Numbered from the stretch's first letter, positions 10,070-18,738 are shown. The stretch: DNA of 64,000 nucleotides from Magnetococcus marinus MC-1 (GCF_000014865.1 NC_008576.1:1641501-1705500); one strand, 5' to 3'. Program-made: numbers and translations. Notes: generated from the sequence alone by a model not told the origin.

Positions 10070-10142
10070 TTATAATCTATCACATCGAAGTTAGACCGTC
10101 AATGGTACTCAATCGATTATAGTGACTAAGAGGGGCGAAGTC

Positions 10143-10355
10143 ATGATTGAAAAGCGTTTAGGTGCGTGGATCCAAACATTCACTGGCAAGCAGTTCTGGC
10201 CCATGGACGCCCGCTCGGAAGAGGTAGATATTGGCTTTCTTATTGGTGCGATGGTGGTGGTGTGGTTTCTTAACGCCACCCTCATTCACCCCATAGCGAC
10301 ATTTATATTCGGCGTGCAGACGAGCACGTATCCATTGGCTTTTATCCTTTTTTGA
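10143..10355 (+). pseudogene. Truncated HD-family phosphohydrolase N-terminus fused to unrelated membrane-like tail
   Basis: The first 30 residues (AWIQTFTGKQFWPMD followed by ARSEEVDI) match the start of common proteobacterial HD phosphohydrolases of the YfbR-like group, in which the sequence continues into the HD metal site. Here it switches abruptly near 10233 to a hydrophobic stretch (IGAMVVVWFLNATLIHPIA) and stops after 70 aa. No HD motif remains. The ATG at 10143 has GAGGGG upstream, so it may still be translated. I read it as a junction scar: the host gene was cut when the downstream module arrived. It could instead have become a small membrane protein serving that module. Confidence 0.6.
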
Positions 10356-10400
10356 TAGCAGGCTCCCTTGGGAGCTGCACTCAGTGACAGGTGTCAGACC

Positions 10401-12302
10401 ATGAATGCTAGAGAAGAGATCGTTCCAGCTTATGGCAACCACATCCTATTGGGAGCTGAATTTTCAGGAGGCTTTCTTGAAGGGGGGAAATTGGAATTCC
10501 TCCCAGGTCTTAACTGCGTCATTGGAGGACGCGGAACAGGCAAGACCACCATTTTGGAGTTTATTCGTTACACCCTGGGCTTGATGCCTGAGCTGCAGCG
10601 CAACAGTCGCTCTCGCGCTCACTCCGTTGTACAGAACAATCTGGCCAATGGCAGAGTTAAGCTTGGAATTCAAACAGCCCATGGTATGCGTTACACCGCT
10701 GACCGCCCATGGAATGATGAGTGCCAGGTTCTCAACGAGAGAGGAGAGATCACCACCATCTCTCTGGATCGGGACCGCATCTTCAAAGCCGATATCTACA
10801 GCCAGAATGAGATTGAGCAGATCGCTACAGATACTGGCTTTCAACTGAAGCTGATCGATCAGTTTGAAGAGGAGAGTATTCGGCGCATCAACGGCGATAT
10901 CAGCAAGCTGATGCGTGATATCAACCATAGCGCAGGTGAACTGCTCCAGATCAACCGCCAGATACAGGATCTGGCTGAAACCGCATCAGAGCTCACTGCT
11001 ATTGAAGAGAAGCTGAAGGGCTTTGAACAGCTCTCAGATGGGCCTGACGCTGAGGCTATCAATGCCGCCCATGCCCATAAGGCACTGCGGGATCGGGAAT
11101 CCAAATCGCTCAATGCACTCCAAACCGAAATCGATGCCTTCTCCTCCCGCTATCAGAAGGGAATGAGTGCACTGATGCAAAAACTCAATGCGCATTTTAA
11201 TCCGGAATACCTGGAAGGGCCCAACGAGGCGGTTTTTGAAGCAGCCTCAAGCCATGTGCAGTATATGCTCGATGAGATGATTAAAAACCTCCCCATCATT
11301 GAGGAGCTCTGCCAAATCGCGGGCACCGAGCTTTCTCAGCTTGATGAGGAGCTAAAGCTTCGCCATGGAAAGCAGGAGCAGGAATACCGGGATATGGTAG
11401 AGCGATCCCAAGAGGAGCAAGGGCGTGCTGCTGAGCGCAACCAGATCCAAAAGCGCCACCTTGAAGTGACAGAGGCCAGACGCCAGTTTGAGGATCTCAA
11501 AAAGCAGCATGCCGAGCTGTCAGCAACACACCGCACTATGACGTCGAAACTCTCAGATCTGCGCGACGAGCGGTTTTTGATACGTCGAAAGGTGGCGGAT
11601 CAACTGACCAAACAGCTTGACCCCATGATACGGGTCACCATCACCCAGTCTGGCAATCGACAGGCGTTCGCGGACCTCCTCTCCGAAGGGCTCAAAGGCT
11701 CGGGGCTGCGATACGCATCCATTGTGGACAAGGTGGTTCAAAACCTGTCCCCTGAAGAGGTCAGCACCATCATCCACCGACGGGATGTAAAGAGGCTATC
11801 AGATGTAGCAGGTCTGGATGAGATCCGCTCCGCCCGTGTGATCGACCTGCTTTCTGATAATGGCTTTGCCAATCGGCTTGAAGTAGTGGAGTTGGATGAT
11901 TTGCCACGAATTGAACTGCAGGATGGGGAAAAGTACAAAGATGCCACCGCGCTTTCAACTGGCCAGCGCTGCACCACGATCTTGCCGATTTTGCTGCTAG
12001 AGAGCGATCGCCCCCTACTGATTGATCAGCCAGAGGACAATCTGGATAACGCCTTTATCTTCGATACCATCGTCAAATCCATCAAAAAAGCCAAAGCTAC
12101 GCGCCAGCTTATCTTTGTGACTCATAACCCCAACATACCGGTTCTGGGAGAGGCGGAGCGGGTCTTTGTACTCTCATCAGATGGTAAGCGGGGACGCATC
12201 CAATGCGCTGGTAGCGTTGATGAGGTAAAGGGTGAGATTGAGACACTGCTTGAAGGTGGCCGCGAGGCGTTCCTGCAGCGCAAGGAAAGGTACGGTCACT
12301 GA
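10401..12302 (+). CDS. SMC/RecF-like AAA ATPase (TrlF C-terminal type)
   Basis: About 633 aa. The P-loop is GGRGTGKTTILEF near residue 37, and a long central charged coiled-coil region spans about 150-400. The C-terminal half carries the ABC-type signature LSTGQRCT, the Walker B segment LLIDQPEDNLDN, and the H-loop FVTHNPNIPVLG. This is the ATPase half of TrlF-like and other defence ATPases, here without an N-terminal PHP phosphoesterase domain. Such proteins act as DNA- or RNA-end sensors coupled to effectors. It is the first full gene of a tight operon, followed 2 bp later by a histidine kinase. The start at 10401 (MNAREE) is preferred over upstream codons because it has AGGTG upstream and begins where similarity begins. 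Confidence 0.8.
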   Translation: MNAREEIVPAYGNHILLGAEFSGGFLEGGKLEFLPGLNCVIGGRGTGKTTILEFIRYTLGLMPELQRNSRSRAHSVVQNNLANGRVKLGIQTAHGMRYTADRPWNDECQVLNERGEITTISLDRDRIFKADIYSQNEIEQIATDTGFQLKLIDQFEEESIRRINGDISKLMRDINHSAGELLQINRQIQDLAETASELTAIEEKLKGFEQLSDGPDAEAINAAHAHKALRDRESKSLNALQTEIDAFSSRYQKGMSALMQKLNAHFNPEYLEGPNEAVFEAASSHVQYMLDEMIKNLPIIEELCQIAGTELSQLDEELKLRHGKQEQEYRDMVERSQEEQGRAAERNQIQKRHLEVTEARRQFEDLKKQHAELSATHRTMTSKLSDLRDERFLIRRKVADQLTKQLDPMIRVTITQSGNRQAFADLLSEGLKGSGLRYASIVDKVVQNLSPEEVSTIIHRRDVKRLSDVAGLDEIRSARVIDLLSDNGFANRLEVVELDDLPRIELQDGEKYKDATALSTGQRCTTILPILLLESDRPLLIDQPEDNLDNAFIFDTIVKSIKKAKATRQLIFVTHNPNIPVLGEAERVFVLSSDGKRGRIQCAGSVDEVKGEIETLLEGGREAFLQRKERYGH

Positions 12303-12304
12303 TC

Positions 12305-13441
12305 ATGATGGATACCATTAAACCGGAGACAGGCTTGGATGGGCTTCTACAAGCATTTTGCTCCTCCAATTGGCCCACCGTAAGGGATGCTGTGGATCAA
12401 GGGGGCGGTCTACTCCGCTACGCCACCATGGAGCCATTCGTACACGCCAGGCTGGGCGAGCAGATGTTTAGTTTAGCCCGACATGAGAAGTGGGAGGTCC
12501 GCAAAGCCCTAGCCCATGCCATCCTCTTTCTGCGCCATGAGACCTTTGACAGGATCATTGCTGTATTGGAGGAGGATGACAATGCCTGGGTGAAGAGCGC
12601 TGCGAAACGGACCATGGATCGGCGCCAGGAGATCTCCAAAACCGACCTGCTCAAGGATGAGCATGGGGATCTTATGCTGGAGTGGCTTTCAGATCTTGAG
12701 GAAAAGCATGGTGCCCATGCTCGGGGAGCCGCCAAACGGGTCGCGGAAAAGCTCCAGAACCAGTTTGTGAGGGAGTTCAACCACGAAATGGTCAAAGTCA
12801 TCTCGCCCATGGATGTGAGCCTTACCTTGTTGAAAACAGCACTGGAGCAGAAGCGGCTCAACCGGGCATTGATCCAAAAGCATACGACAATGGCCAAAGA
12901 GCGCCTTGAGTTCATGATGGCCATCTTGAACTCCTTTCGAACCCTTACCCAGACGACTGAGCTGGAGTTTCAAAATGAGAACCTGATCTCAGTCGTTGAT
13001 GAGGCGATTCATCTGATAAGGGACCGCAAGCCTGAAAACAGTGCGCTTCACGTTGAGCTCTCTGTCCCTAAATGCATCATGCTGGATATCAATCGTTATC
13101 TACTTCTGCAGGCGCTATCCAATATCCTTCAGAACAGCATTGATGCATGCATTGCTTGTGACCGCGCACCGGCCATCAAGGTCCATGCTACTGTGGTGAA
13201 CAGGTCGAAGGTGATGCTCTCCATTACCGACCAAGGGACAGGTATGTCAGAGCAGGATGTCAGGAGCGCCTTTCAGCTGTTTGCCACTACCAAGCCGGAT
13301 GGCACAGGCTTCGGCTTGACCATCGCCAAGAAGATCATCGAATCCGATCATGCAGGTTTGATTCAGCTCTCTAGCCAAAAAGGGAAAGGCACCACGGTAA
13401 CCATCTCTCTGCCAGTTAAACAGGAGGATCTGAAATGGTGA
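12305..13441 (+). CDS. HEAT-repeat sensor histidine kinase
   Basis: 378 aa with no membrane segment. Residues about 10-115 form HEAT/ARM-like helical repeats (EVRKALAHAILFL, WVKSAAKRTM). The dimerisation/phospho-acceptor region has FNHEM with His160. The ATPase domain has the N box NILQNSIDA (Asn277), G1 DQGTGMS and G2 GTGFGL, all intact, so the kinase should be active. Cytoplasmic HEAT-repeat kinases sense protein or nucleic-acid partners rather than external ligands. Its position right behind an SMC-like ATPase suggests the ATPase is upstream in the signal path. It overlaps the response regulator by 7 bp, so the two are certainly co-translated. Confidence 0.88.
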   Translation: MMDTIKPETGLDGLLQAFCSSNWPTVRDAVDQGGGLLRYATMEPFVHARLGEQMFSLARHEKWEVRKALAHAILFLRHETFDRIIAVLEEDDNAWVKSAAKRTMDRRQEISKTDLLKDEHGDLMLEWLSDLEEKHGAHARGAAKRVAEKLQNQFVREFNHEMVKVISPMDVSLTLLKTALEQKRLNRALIQKHTTMAKERLEFMMAILNSFRTLTQTTELEFQNENLISVVDEAIHLIRDRKPENSALHVELSVPKCIMLDINRYLLLQALSNILQNSIDACIACDRAPAIKVHATVVNRSKVMLSITDQGTGMSEQDVRSAFQLFATTKPDGTGFGLTIAKKIIESDHAGLIQLSSQKGKGTTVTISLPVKQEDLKW

Positions 13442-14376
13442 GCAACAGAGCGAAAAACAAGCATGTGGCGCTGATTGTTGAGGATGACCTGAATCTGGCA
13501 GAGGCGTTGGGTGACCTCCTCAAATCCCTTGGCCATGACTTCATCCATGCGGAGACCCAGGAAGAGGGGCTGCGATTGATGGAGGAAGGACAGTTCTGCT
13601 TCGCCATCCTTGACCTTCAGATCAAAGTGGATGCCGATGCCATCTACCCTATGGTTGAGGCGGGCGCTCAGCTTCAGCGCCAGATTCGAGATCGCTATCC
13701 CAACCGGAACGATAATGATCAGCACCATCTCCAGATCCTGGCTATGAGTGGTCACGCCAAGGAGATGTTCAACGTGATTGGAATGCTGCAAAACGGGGCG
13801 GATGACTTCATTCTCAAACCGCTTGGAGAAAACAATCCACCACTTCACGTCAAGATCCAGGAGTGCCTGCAGAAAAGTGGCAGGGAAAACCATGCGGATT
13901 GTGCTCACATCATGGAGCTGGCCAGAGGCAAGCCAAGCCGGAGTAATTCCCGGCCTGTCGCACCCAAGCGAAAAACAGAACGCTCTGATATCAGCCTAAC
14001 GATCCCTGGCCAAATCGAGGGCAAACGGACAGAGGTCGCTATTAACGGTGTTTCACAGCACTTGCCTGATGCCCAGCTCCTTTTACTCATGCGCATGGTG
14101 GCTGGTAGAGCACAGGATGACTCAGGCTGGGTTCACAAGCAGGATCTGGGCTCCAGAGATGCCGATGGCTTTAAGGGGATGTCCAACCTCAACAGCTCTC
14201 TGAAGCCGCTGCTCCCTGGTGGAATGTCCTTTTATGAGAACGACAAGATGGGCAGTTATCGGATCAAGCCCGAGATTATCATTGGTGAGATTGACCATAC
14301 CCAGCTTGCTTTGCATAGTCAGCGGGAGATCCGGCAGCTATCAGCTATAATTCAGAAGATGAGGTTGGCGGCATAA
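13435..14376 (+). CDS. Response regulator with C-terminal winged-helix-like domain
   Basis: 313 aa. The receiver has the acidic pocket Glu16-Asp17-Asp18, phospho-acceptor Asp60 (AILDLQ), Ser105 (AMSG) and Lys128 (ILKP), so it should accept phosphate from the adjacent kinase. It has an unusual polar insertion after the phospho-site (about residues 78-99). A linker (150-180) leads to a C-terminal domain whose end (MGSYRIKPEI) recalls the wing of OmpR-type DNA-binding domains. That domain is degenerate, so protein binding is possible. The natural target would be the promoter of the downstream membrane/nuclease genes or its own operon. Confidence 0.85.
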   Translation: MVSNRAKNKHVALIVEDDLNLAEALGDLLKSLGHDFIHAETQEEGLRLMEEGQFCFAILDLQIKVDADAIYPMVEAGAQLQRQIRDRYPNRNDNDQHHLQILAMSGHAKEMFNVIGMLQNGADDFILKPLGENNPPLHVKIQECLQKSGRENHADCAHIMELARGKPSRSNSRPVAPKRKTERSDISLTIPGQIEGKRTEVAINGVSQHLPDAQLLLLMRMVAGRAQDDSGWVHKQDLGSRDADGFKGMSNLNSSLKPLLPGGMSFYENDKMGSYRIKPEIIIGEIDHTQLALHSQREIRQLSAIIQKMRLAA

Positions 14377-14425
14377 TATTTTGTCTTTTTGAATCAAATC
14401 AGAAGCCTCACTGTGGAGATGAATA

Positions 14426-14548
14426 ATGAACACAAGCGATATAACTTTATCAACAATGATAGTCATGGGGATCTTATACACGGCCATCCTGCCATATCTT
14501 CTGCTTTTTCTTGTTGTGCGTGAGATTTTCCGATATGCGACAAAATGA
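14426..14548 (+). CDS. 40-aa single-pass membrane peptide
   Basis: An ATG at 14426 has GGAG at 14415-14418, a good spacing. The product is 40 aa, with one hydrophobic helix (MIVMGILYTAILPYLLLFLV) and a positively charged end (REIFRYATK). It is the kind of small gene missed by length cut-offs. It lies between the response regulator and the membrane-anchored nuclease-like gene, in the same direction. A toxin, holin-like or accessory membrane role is possible; nothing in the sequence decides it. Confidence 0.5.
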   Translation: MNTSDITLSTMIVMGILYTAILPYLLLFLVVREIFRYATK

Positions 14549-14696
14549 TCTCTACGATTTTTTAGAAAGAATCTGTCCCCCAATCTGGTTGCAGTTGAAT
14601 GACTAAGCCACGTTTGATTTTTTCCCTGGGAAAATCTCATAGCTGTGTCACCAGCTTAGAACACCCCATAAGAGCCAAGAAGGAAGGCATACAGCA

Positions 14697-15518
14697 ATGG
14701 ATAGAAATAAACCATTGAAAATTATCCTAAGCAGCATAGCGCTGATTCTTTTTATGGGTGGCCCTTGGATCAATGAAGCCTTTCCTTTTTGGGGTAACTT
14801 ACTCAAAGGATCGCAAGTTGCCTCAGAAACAGTTCGATTAGGTTATGTCAAAGGGGCATTATCTGAAGATCAGATTATCCATTTAACTGAGATGATTCAA
14901 AAAGCTGGAGATATCGCTAGTGTGCGTAGAAATGTAGGCCGGATGAATCTTCCACAAAAAGCAGTGCTGGATACGTTTATTCGAATTGCTGTTAGACAAG
15001 GGAAAATCCCTCGGAAGGAGGCAGAAACTCTCTTGAGAAATTTGGGGGACGTGCCAGGCTTTCGAAGTACTCTTGCCAAAACACTAGGGGTCAGCGCTGC
15101 CAAAACCAAGGGGCATCTCAACGAGATAAGGATTGCGAGTGCTGCGGTTGACAATGGTTTCAATGTAGTTCGGATTGGCGGTCGTTTTGATGACGGGATT
15201 AAAGGGGGGGCAACTGATATCGATATCCTTCTTTCCAGGGGCGATAAGCTTATTCCCATTGAAGCTAAAGCATACGATGACATAGTTTTTTCCAGTTTAG
15301 CTACCATCCGTGGCGATATGAACTCACTGGTGGCTTTCAGAGGATCATCTGACTTCCCTGGGGCTATTCATCCCATTTTTAGTTTTACGAATAGACCCTC
15401 GAATTCTAATGTACTCAGGGCAATTGATAAGGAAACTAAAAAACGTGGTATCCATGTCATCTACGGCTCTGCCCAAGAGCAAACAATGCAGTTGCAGCAT
15501 CTAATGGATATCCTGTGA
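14697..15518 (+). CDS. Membrane-anchored PD-(D/E)XK-like nuclease, putative
   Basis: 273 aa. Residues 7-25 form a hydrophobic anchor or uncleaved signal. A helical region (40-130) is followed by a restriction-endonuclease-like motif set: Glu143 (HLNEIRIA), Asp174 (GATDIDIL) and Glu189-Ala-Lys191 (IPIEAKAY). This spacing fits PD-(D/E)XK nucleases and toxin nuclease domains. An anchored nuclease could cut DNA at the membrane as it enters, or be an exported toxin. It lies downstream of the two-component/ATPase trio and 58 bp before the Gly-rich membrane protein. Base composition is more A+T-rich than the flanks, suggesting separate acquisition. Function is inferred from motifs only. Confidence 0.55.
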   Translation: MDRNKPLKIILSSIALILFMGGPWINEAFPFWGNLLKGSQVASETVRLGYVKGALSEDQIIHLTEMIQKAGDIASVRRNVGRMNLPQKAVLDTFIRIAVRQGKIPRKEAETLLRNLGDVPGFRSTLAKTLGVSAAKTKGHLNEIRIASAAVDNGFNVVRIGGRFDDGIKGGATDIDILLSRGDKLIPIEAKAYDDIVFSSLATIRGDMNSLVAFRGSSDFPGAIHPIFSFTNRPSNSNVLRAIDKETKKRGIHVIYGSAQEQTMQLQHLMDIL

Positions 15519-15576
15519 TCGTGCACATAGAGGGCAACGGTTGAATTGAGATGTTTTTGAATAAAAGAGGTGAATT

Positions 15577-16992
15577 GTGAAGGTGATAACAAGATCATTT
15601 TCAGTGGTAGCATTGTTTGCGACGCTACTCATTCCAGCTGTTACATTTTCAGCTGAAGTTGGCACGTTCAAGCACTTTTATACCGATCCAAATTTAATTG
15701 GCTGGATCGTTGCTGGAGTGTTGGCGGTAATAGCCGGTCTCGTAATTTATTTTACCGGAGGCACAGCCTCTCCAATTGTTTTATCCATTGGAACAAGCAT
15801 CGGAAATATGGCAGGGTTATCAGGCATTGCAGCAACCAATTATGGGCTAGCCTTGCTTGGTGGTGGAGCCATTGCTTCTGGCGGTTTGGGGATGGCTGGA
15901 GGAGTAGCACTTCTGACGGCTGCTTTAACCTTCAGTACTGAGGTTGTGATAGACTTTACTCTCTCTCAAGTTTTTGAATCTTACAGTTACAGTAGGCTTG
16001 TTGAGCAAAGCCAGCATTTGCCAACATTACCACCTCCCAGACGAAGTAAAGGCCCGGACTCTTACCAAAAAGCAATGAAAGCTCTGAAGCATTTTGACGA
16101 GGAAAATCCTATATTTGGTGAACAAAATCAGGCTGTTTTTCATGATGCCATAATAAAAGTGAGGGAAAACATTGAGGGGTTAGAGGGAAAAGAAGCAGTG
16201 CAGGTGCGTACATTGTTGGCCTACCTTTATTTTGTTACCCATCAATATCACGAGGCTGCTGAATACGCCGATCACGCCATCAAGTATGCAAACACGCTTC
16301 AGATGAATGGGACGTTACCTGCCTTTTTGTTTGCAACTGCATCACTCTACCAAGAGTCAGTGGATTTCTTAGATATCAATGAAAACTACTTTAAGCACTC
16401 AATTTTGTCGGAGCCAGATAATGATCTAATACCGCTTCTTTTTTCAGTATATTTATCCCACGTCGGCCTAAGGTATAGAGGTGAGACCGCCGTTTTTTTT
16501 GAACAAATAATGAAAATAGCGCAACTACCCGCTCTTGAAGAATACAGCGATCAGACATTTTTCATTGTTCTGGTTAACTACGTAAAAAGTTTGAAACTTG
16601 AACAACAGAGAATTTCTTCTTTAGCCTTGTCGCAAAACACGACCATTCGTTCTGATGTAACAACATTGGGTAGAGTTCAGAAGGCGTTAATTGAGTACAG
16701 GAGGCTGATAGATGGGGCGCAGGCCATTTTAGTTGTTCTTTCAAGCTTGGAAGAGCTAGATTCTGAAATTGAAGAACAAATTGAAGAGATGAAGACTTTG
16801 ATAGCCAATTATCATAATGATACCAAGCGATTAGTTGAAGACGTCGCTGCATTAAAAGCTCACCAGGAGGGGACTTTACAGCAGGAGCATAAAACCACTC
16901 GCTTGTTTCTACTTTTACTTCTGCTAACAATCATTGGTGTAGTTTCCTTCCGAATTTTCTTTATGAACAGAAAACTGAAGAACACCCCATAA
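15577..16992 (+). CDS. Gly-rich multi-pass membrane protein with TPR-like and coiled-coil regions, unknown
   Basis: 471 aa from a GTG with AAGAGGTG upstream. A cleavable signal peptide (1-26) is followed by Gly/Ala-rich hydrophobic helices at about 41-63 and 75-125, a pattern seen in glycine-zipper membrane insertions. Residues about 190-290 look like TPR-type helices (EAAEYADHAIKYA). Residues 380-430 are a probable coiled coil rich in Glu/Leu, and residues 445-465 form a final membrane helix. I do not recognise the family. Glycine zippers can form pores, so a membrane-disrupting effector is one reading; a periplasmic scaffold for the nuclease-like neighbour is another. A rho-independent terminator follows, ending the rightward module. 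Confidence 0.6.
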   Translation: MKVITRSFSVVALFATLLIPAVTFSAEVGTFKHFYTDPNLIGWIVAGVLAVIAGLVIYFTGGTASPIVLSIGTSIGNMAGLSGIAATNYGLALLGGGAIASGGLGMAGGVALLTAALTFSTEVVIDFTLSQVFESYSYSRLVEQSQHLPTLPPPRRSKGPDSYQKAMKALKHFDEENPIFGEQNQAVFHDAIIKVRENIEGLEGKEAVQVRTLLAYLYFVTHQYHEAAEYADHAIKYANTLQMNGTLPAFLFATASLYQESVDFLDINENYFKHSILSEPDNDLIPLLFSVYLSHVGLRYRGETAVFFEQIMKIAQLPALEEYSDQTFFIVLVNYVKSLKLEQQRISSLALSQNTTIRSDVTTLGRVQKALIEYRRLIDGAQAILVVLSSLEELDSEIEEQIEEMKTLIANYHNDTKRLVEDVAALKAHQEGTLQQEHKTTRLFLLLLLLTIIGVVSFRIFFMNRKLKNTP

Positions 16993-17066
16993 AAACAAAC
17001 ACCAAGGCAAGATTCTGCTCTCCAACACAGCAAATATTTTTTGAAAATGATTTTGAACCATTGGGT

Positions 17067-17100
17067 AAGGTCTTGCTGGGCATCTGGCAAGACCTTTTTT
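17067..17100 (+). terminator. Rho-independent terminator after the rightward module
   Basis: A perfect 10-bp stem (AAGGTCTTGC, 17067-17076; GCAAGACCTT, 17087-17096) with a 10-base loop runs into a T tract. It closes the operon whose last gene stops at 16992. Confidence 0.85.
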
Positions 17101-17110
17101 GCGTCTTGCT

Positions 17111-17236
17111 GAGGTCATGCCGGACCAGCCAGACGTCATGCATGAACACCATGACGTCATGCCAGACTAGCCGGACGTCATGCCGGACCGACCGGACGTC
17201 ATGCATGAACACCATGACGTCATGCTGTTCATGTCT
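17111..17236. repeat. Six tandem 21-bp repeats with GACGTCATG core
   Basis: Six units of exactly 21 bp start at 17111, 17132, 17153, 17174, 17195 and 17216. Each opens with GACGTCATG (the first has GAGGTCATG), and several contain the palindrome ATGACGTCAT at the unit junction. Units 2 and 5 are identical; units 1, 3 and 4 resemble one another. A 21-bp period puts every site on the same face of the helix, as in iterons or cooperative operators. The array ends 78 bp before the sigma-54-type activator gene, and a small inverted repeat (TGTTCATG...CATGAACA, 17226-17264) follows it. Confidence 0.85.
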
Positions 17237-17313
17237 CCGCCATGCCTCCGCCGTGGCATGAACAAACACCGGACCACTACCCTGAACACGTCAAATCAAC
17301 GTGAGAGGGTACC

Positions 17314-18492
17314 GTGTCCAGCAAACCGCACCAGATCATCGGCAACAGCACCGCTCTGAAAGCGACCTTGGCAAAAGCCAAGAAGGTCGCCAAGACGGTG
17401 CTGCCCGTGCTGATCACCGGTGAGAGCGGTACTGGCAAGGAGCTGTTTGCCCAATTCATCCATGACCAGAGCCGCCGAGCCCAGAAACCGTTCGTCGCCG
17501 TCAATTGCGCCGCCATACCTGCGGAATTGCTGGAAGCGGAGCTGTTTGGGTACAAGAAAGGCGCGTTCAGTGGGGCAACCAGCGACAAAGACGGCCTGTT
17601 TGTCCAGGCCAGCACCGGAACCCTGTTTCTGGATGAAATCGGGGACATGCCACTGCCACTCCAGGCAAAGATCCTTCGGGTGTTGCAGGAAGGAGAAGTC
17701 CGGCCCGTCGGCGCAAAGGCCGTGCAGAAGGTGGATGTTCGGATCCTTTCCGCCACGCACCGCGATCTTGCCGAGATGGCGGAAGAAAGAAAATTCCGGG
17801 AGGATTTGATCTTCCGACTCAAGGGATATGCGATCCAGTTGCCCGCACTCAGAGAGCGTGGGCATGACATCGTCAAGCTGGCCCGGGCGTTCCTGAAATC
17901 CCGAGAGGATTTCACCGGGACCGGTTTGAGCCGGGATGCCCAGACGCTCCTGATGGCCTATCATTGGCCGGGCAATGTGCGGGAGCTGCAGAACATCATC
18001 CTGGCCGCAGCGGTGGATGCCCGTAGGAATATTTTTGCAGAGCACCTGGTTGGCCACCTTCCGGACACCGTTGGCGTTGAAGACCCGAACAAGTCAGTGA
18101 AGGAGCGGATCACATCGGCGCTCCAGCAAGCCGGCAGTTTGGCCCTGGTCGACCTGCAGAGCAGGCTGAAGATTCCCAAGCCCACAATTCACCGACACCT
18201 GAGCCGCATGGTGGCTGAGGGAGATGTGTCGCGATCTGTTGTCTCTGGCCAGACGATCTTCGCCTTGGCAGCACCCGACTCAGAAGATGAGATGCCGCAG
18301 CTCACCCAGCGCCAGGAGCAGGCCGTTGCTCTCACGCGAGCGCTTGGCCGAATCACCCGACAGGAGTTGGCAACTGAGCTGGGAATCTCCATCCGAACGG
18401 CGAGTCGTGAATTGTCGGCATTAGTGACCATGGGTGCTCTGGGCCCTGACGGTCAGTCCGGTCGCATGGCCGGCTACCGCTGCTTATTTTAG
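17314..18492 (+). CDS. Sigma-54-type AAA+ activator without receiver domain, winged-helix C-terminus
   Basis: 392 aa from a GTG preceded by GAGAGGG. It starts directly in the AAA+ domain: Walker A GESGTGKE (36-43), the sigma-54 contact loop as GAFSGA instead of GAFTGA (83-88), Walker B TLFLDEIGD (about 103-111) and the arginine-finger region REDLIFRLKG. There is no receiver, GAF or PAS sensor, as in PspF. Instead of a Fis-type helix-turn-helix, the C-terminus holds two winged-helix-like segments (TIHRHLSRMVAEGDV and TRQELATELGISIRTASREL). The 21-bp array just upstream is the obvious candidate binding site. Its target genes are not evident; no convincing -24/-12 promoter was found nearby. Confidence 0.85.
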   Translation: MSSKPHQIIGNSTALKATLAKAKKVAKTVLPVLITGESGTGKELFAQFIHDQSRRAQKPFVAVNCAAIPAELLEAELFGYKKGAFSGATSDKDGLFVQASTGTLFLDEIGDMPLPLQAKILRVLQEGEVRPVGAKAVQKVDVRILSATHRDLAEMAEERKFREDLIFRLKGYAIQLPALRERGHDIVKLARAFLKSREDFTGTGLSRDAQTLLMAYHWPGNVRELQNIILAAAVDARRNIFAEHLVGHLPDTVGVEDPNKSVKERITSALQQAGSLALVDLQSRLKIPKPTIHRHLSRMVAEGDVSRSVVSGQTIFALAAPDSEDEMPQLTQRQEQAVALTRALGRITRQELATELGISIRTASRELSALVTMGALGPDGQSGRMAGYRCLF

Positions 18493-18738
18493 GAAACAAC
18501 CGAATCCTAAAATAACGGGAATCGCTATTTTAACCTCACTCAGCTTGCTGTCACAGATTGTCTGTAAATGTTACGATTTGCCCACGTTTTGGAACATTCC
18601 GCAAGTATGAGAGGTGTCTCATTGTCCCTTGGGATTTTTATCCTGATAGTGAATTAGGACGGATGGCAGGATACCTCATCGCCCACTAGCAGCATCTCGG
18701 ATATCCAGCAAACGACTCATCAGCCAAATCCAAACATC

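Noticed and set aside
17111-17236. CRISPR array
   Set aside because: Units are contiguous 21-bp repeats without unique spacers, and no cas gene is present.
17061-17261. Open frames across the 21-bp repeats on both strands, giving seven-residue repeats
   Set aside because: Any repeat of 21 bp free of stops gives such frames. They lack ribosome sites and overlap a terminator.
18585-18620. Sigma-54 promoter TTGGAACATTCCGCAA downstream of the activator
   Set aside because: The GG-GC spacing is 8 bases instead of 10, so it does not fit the -24/-12 consensus.
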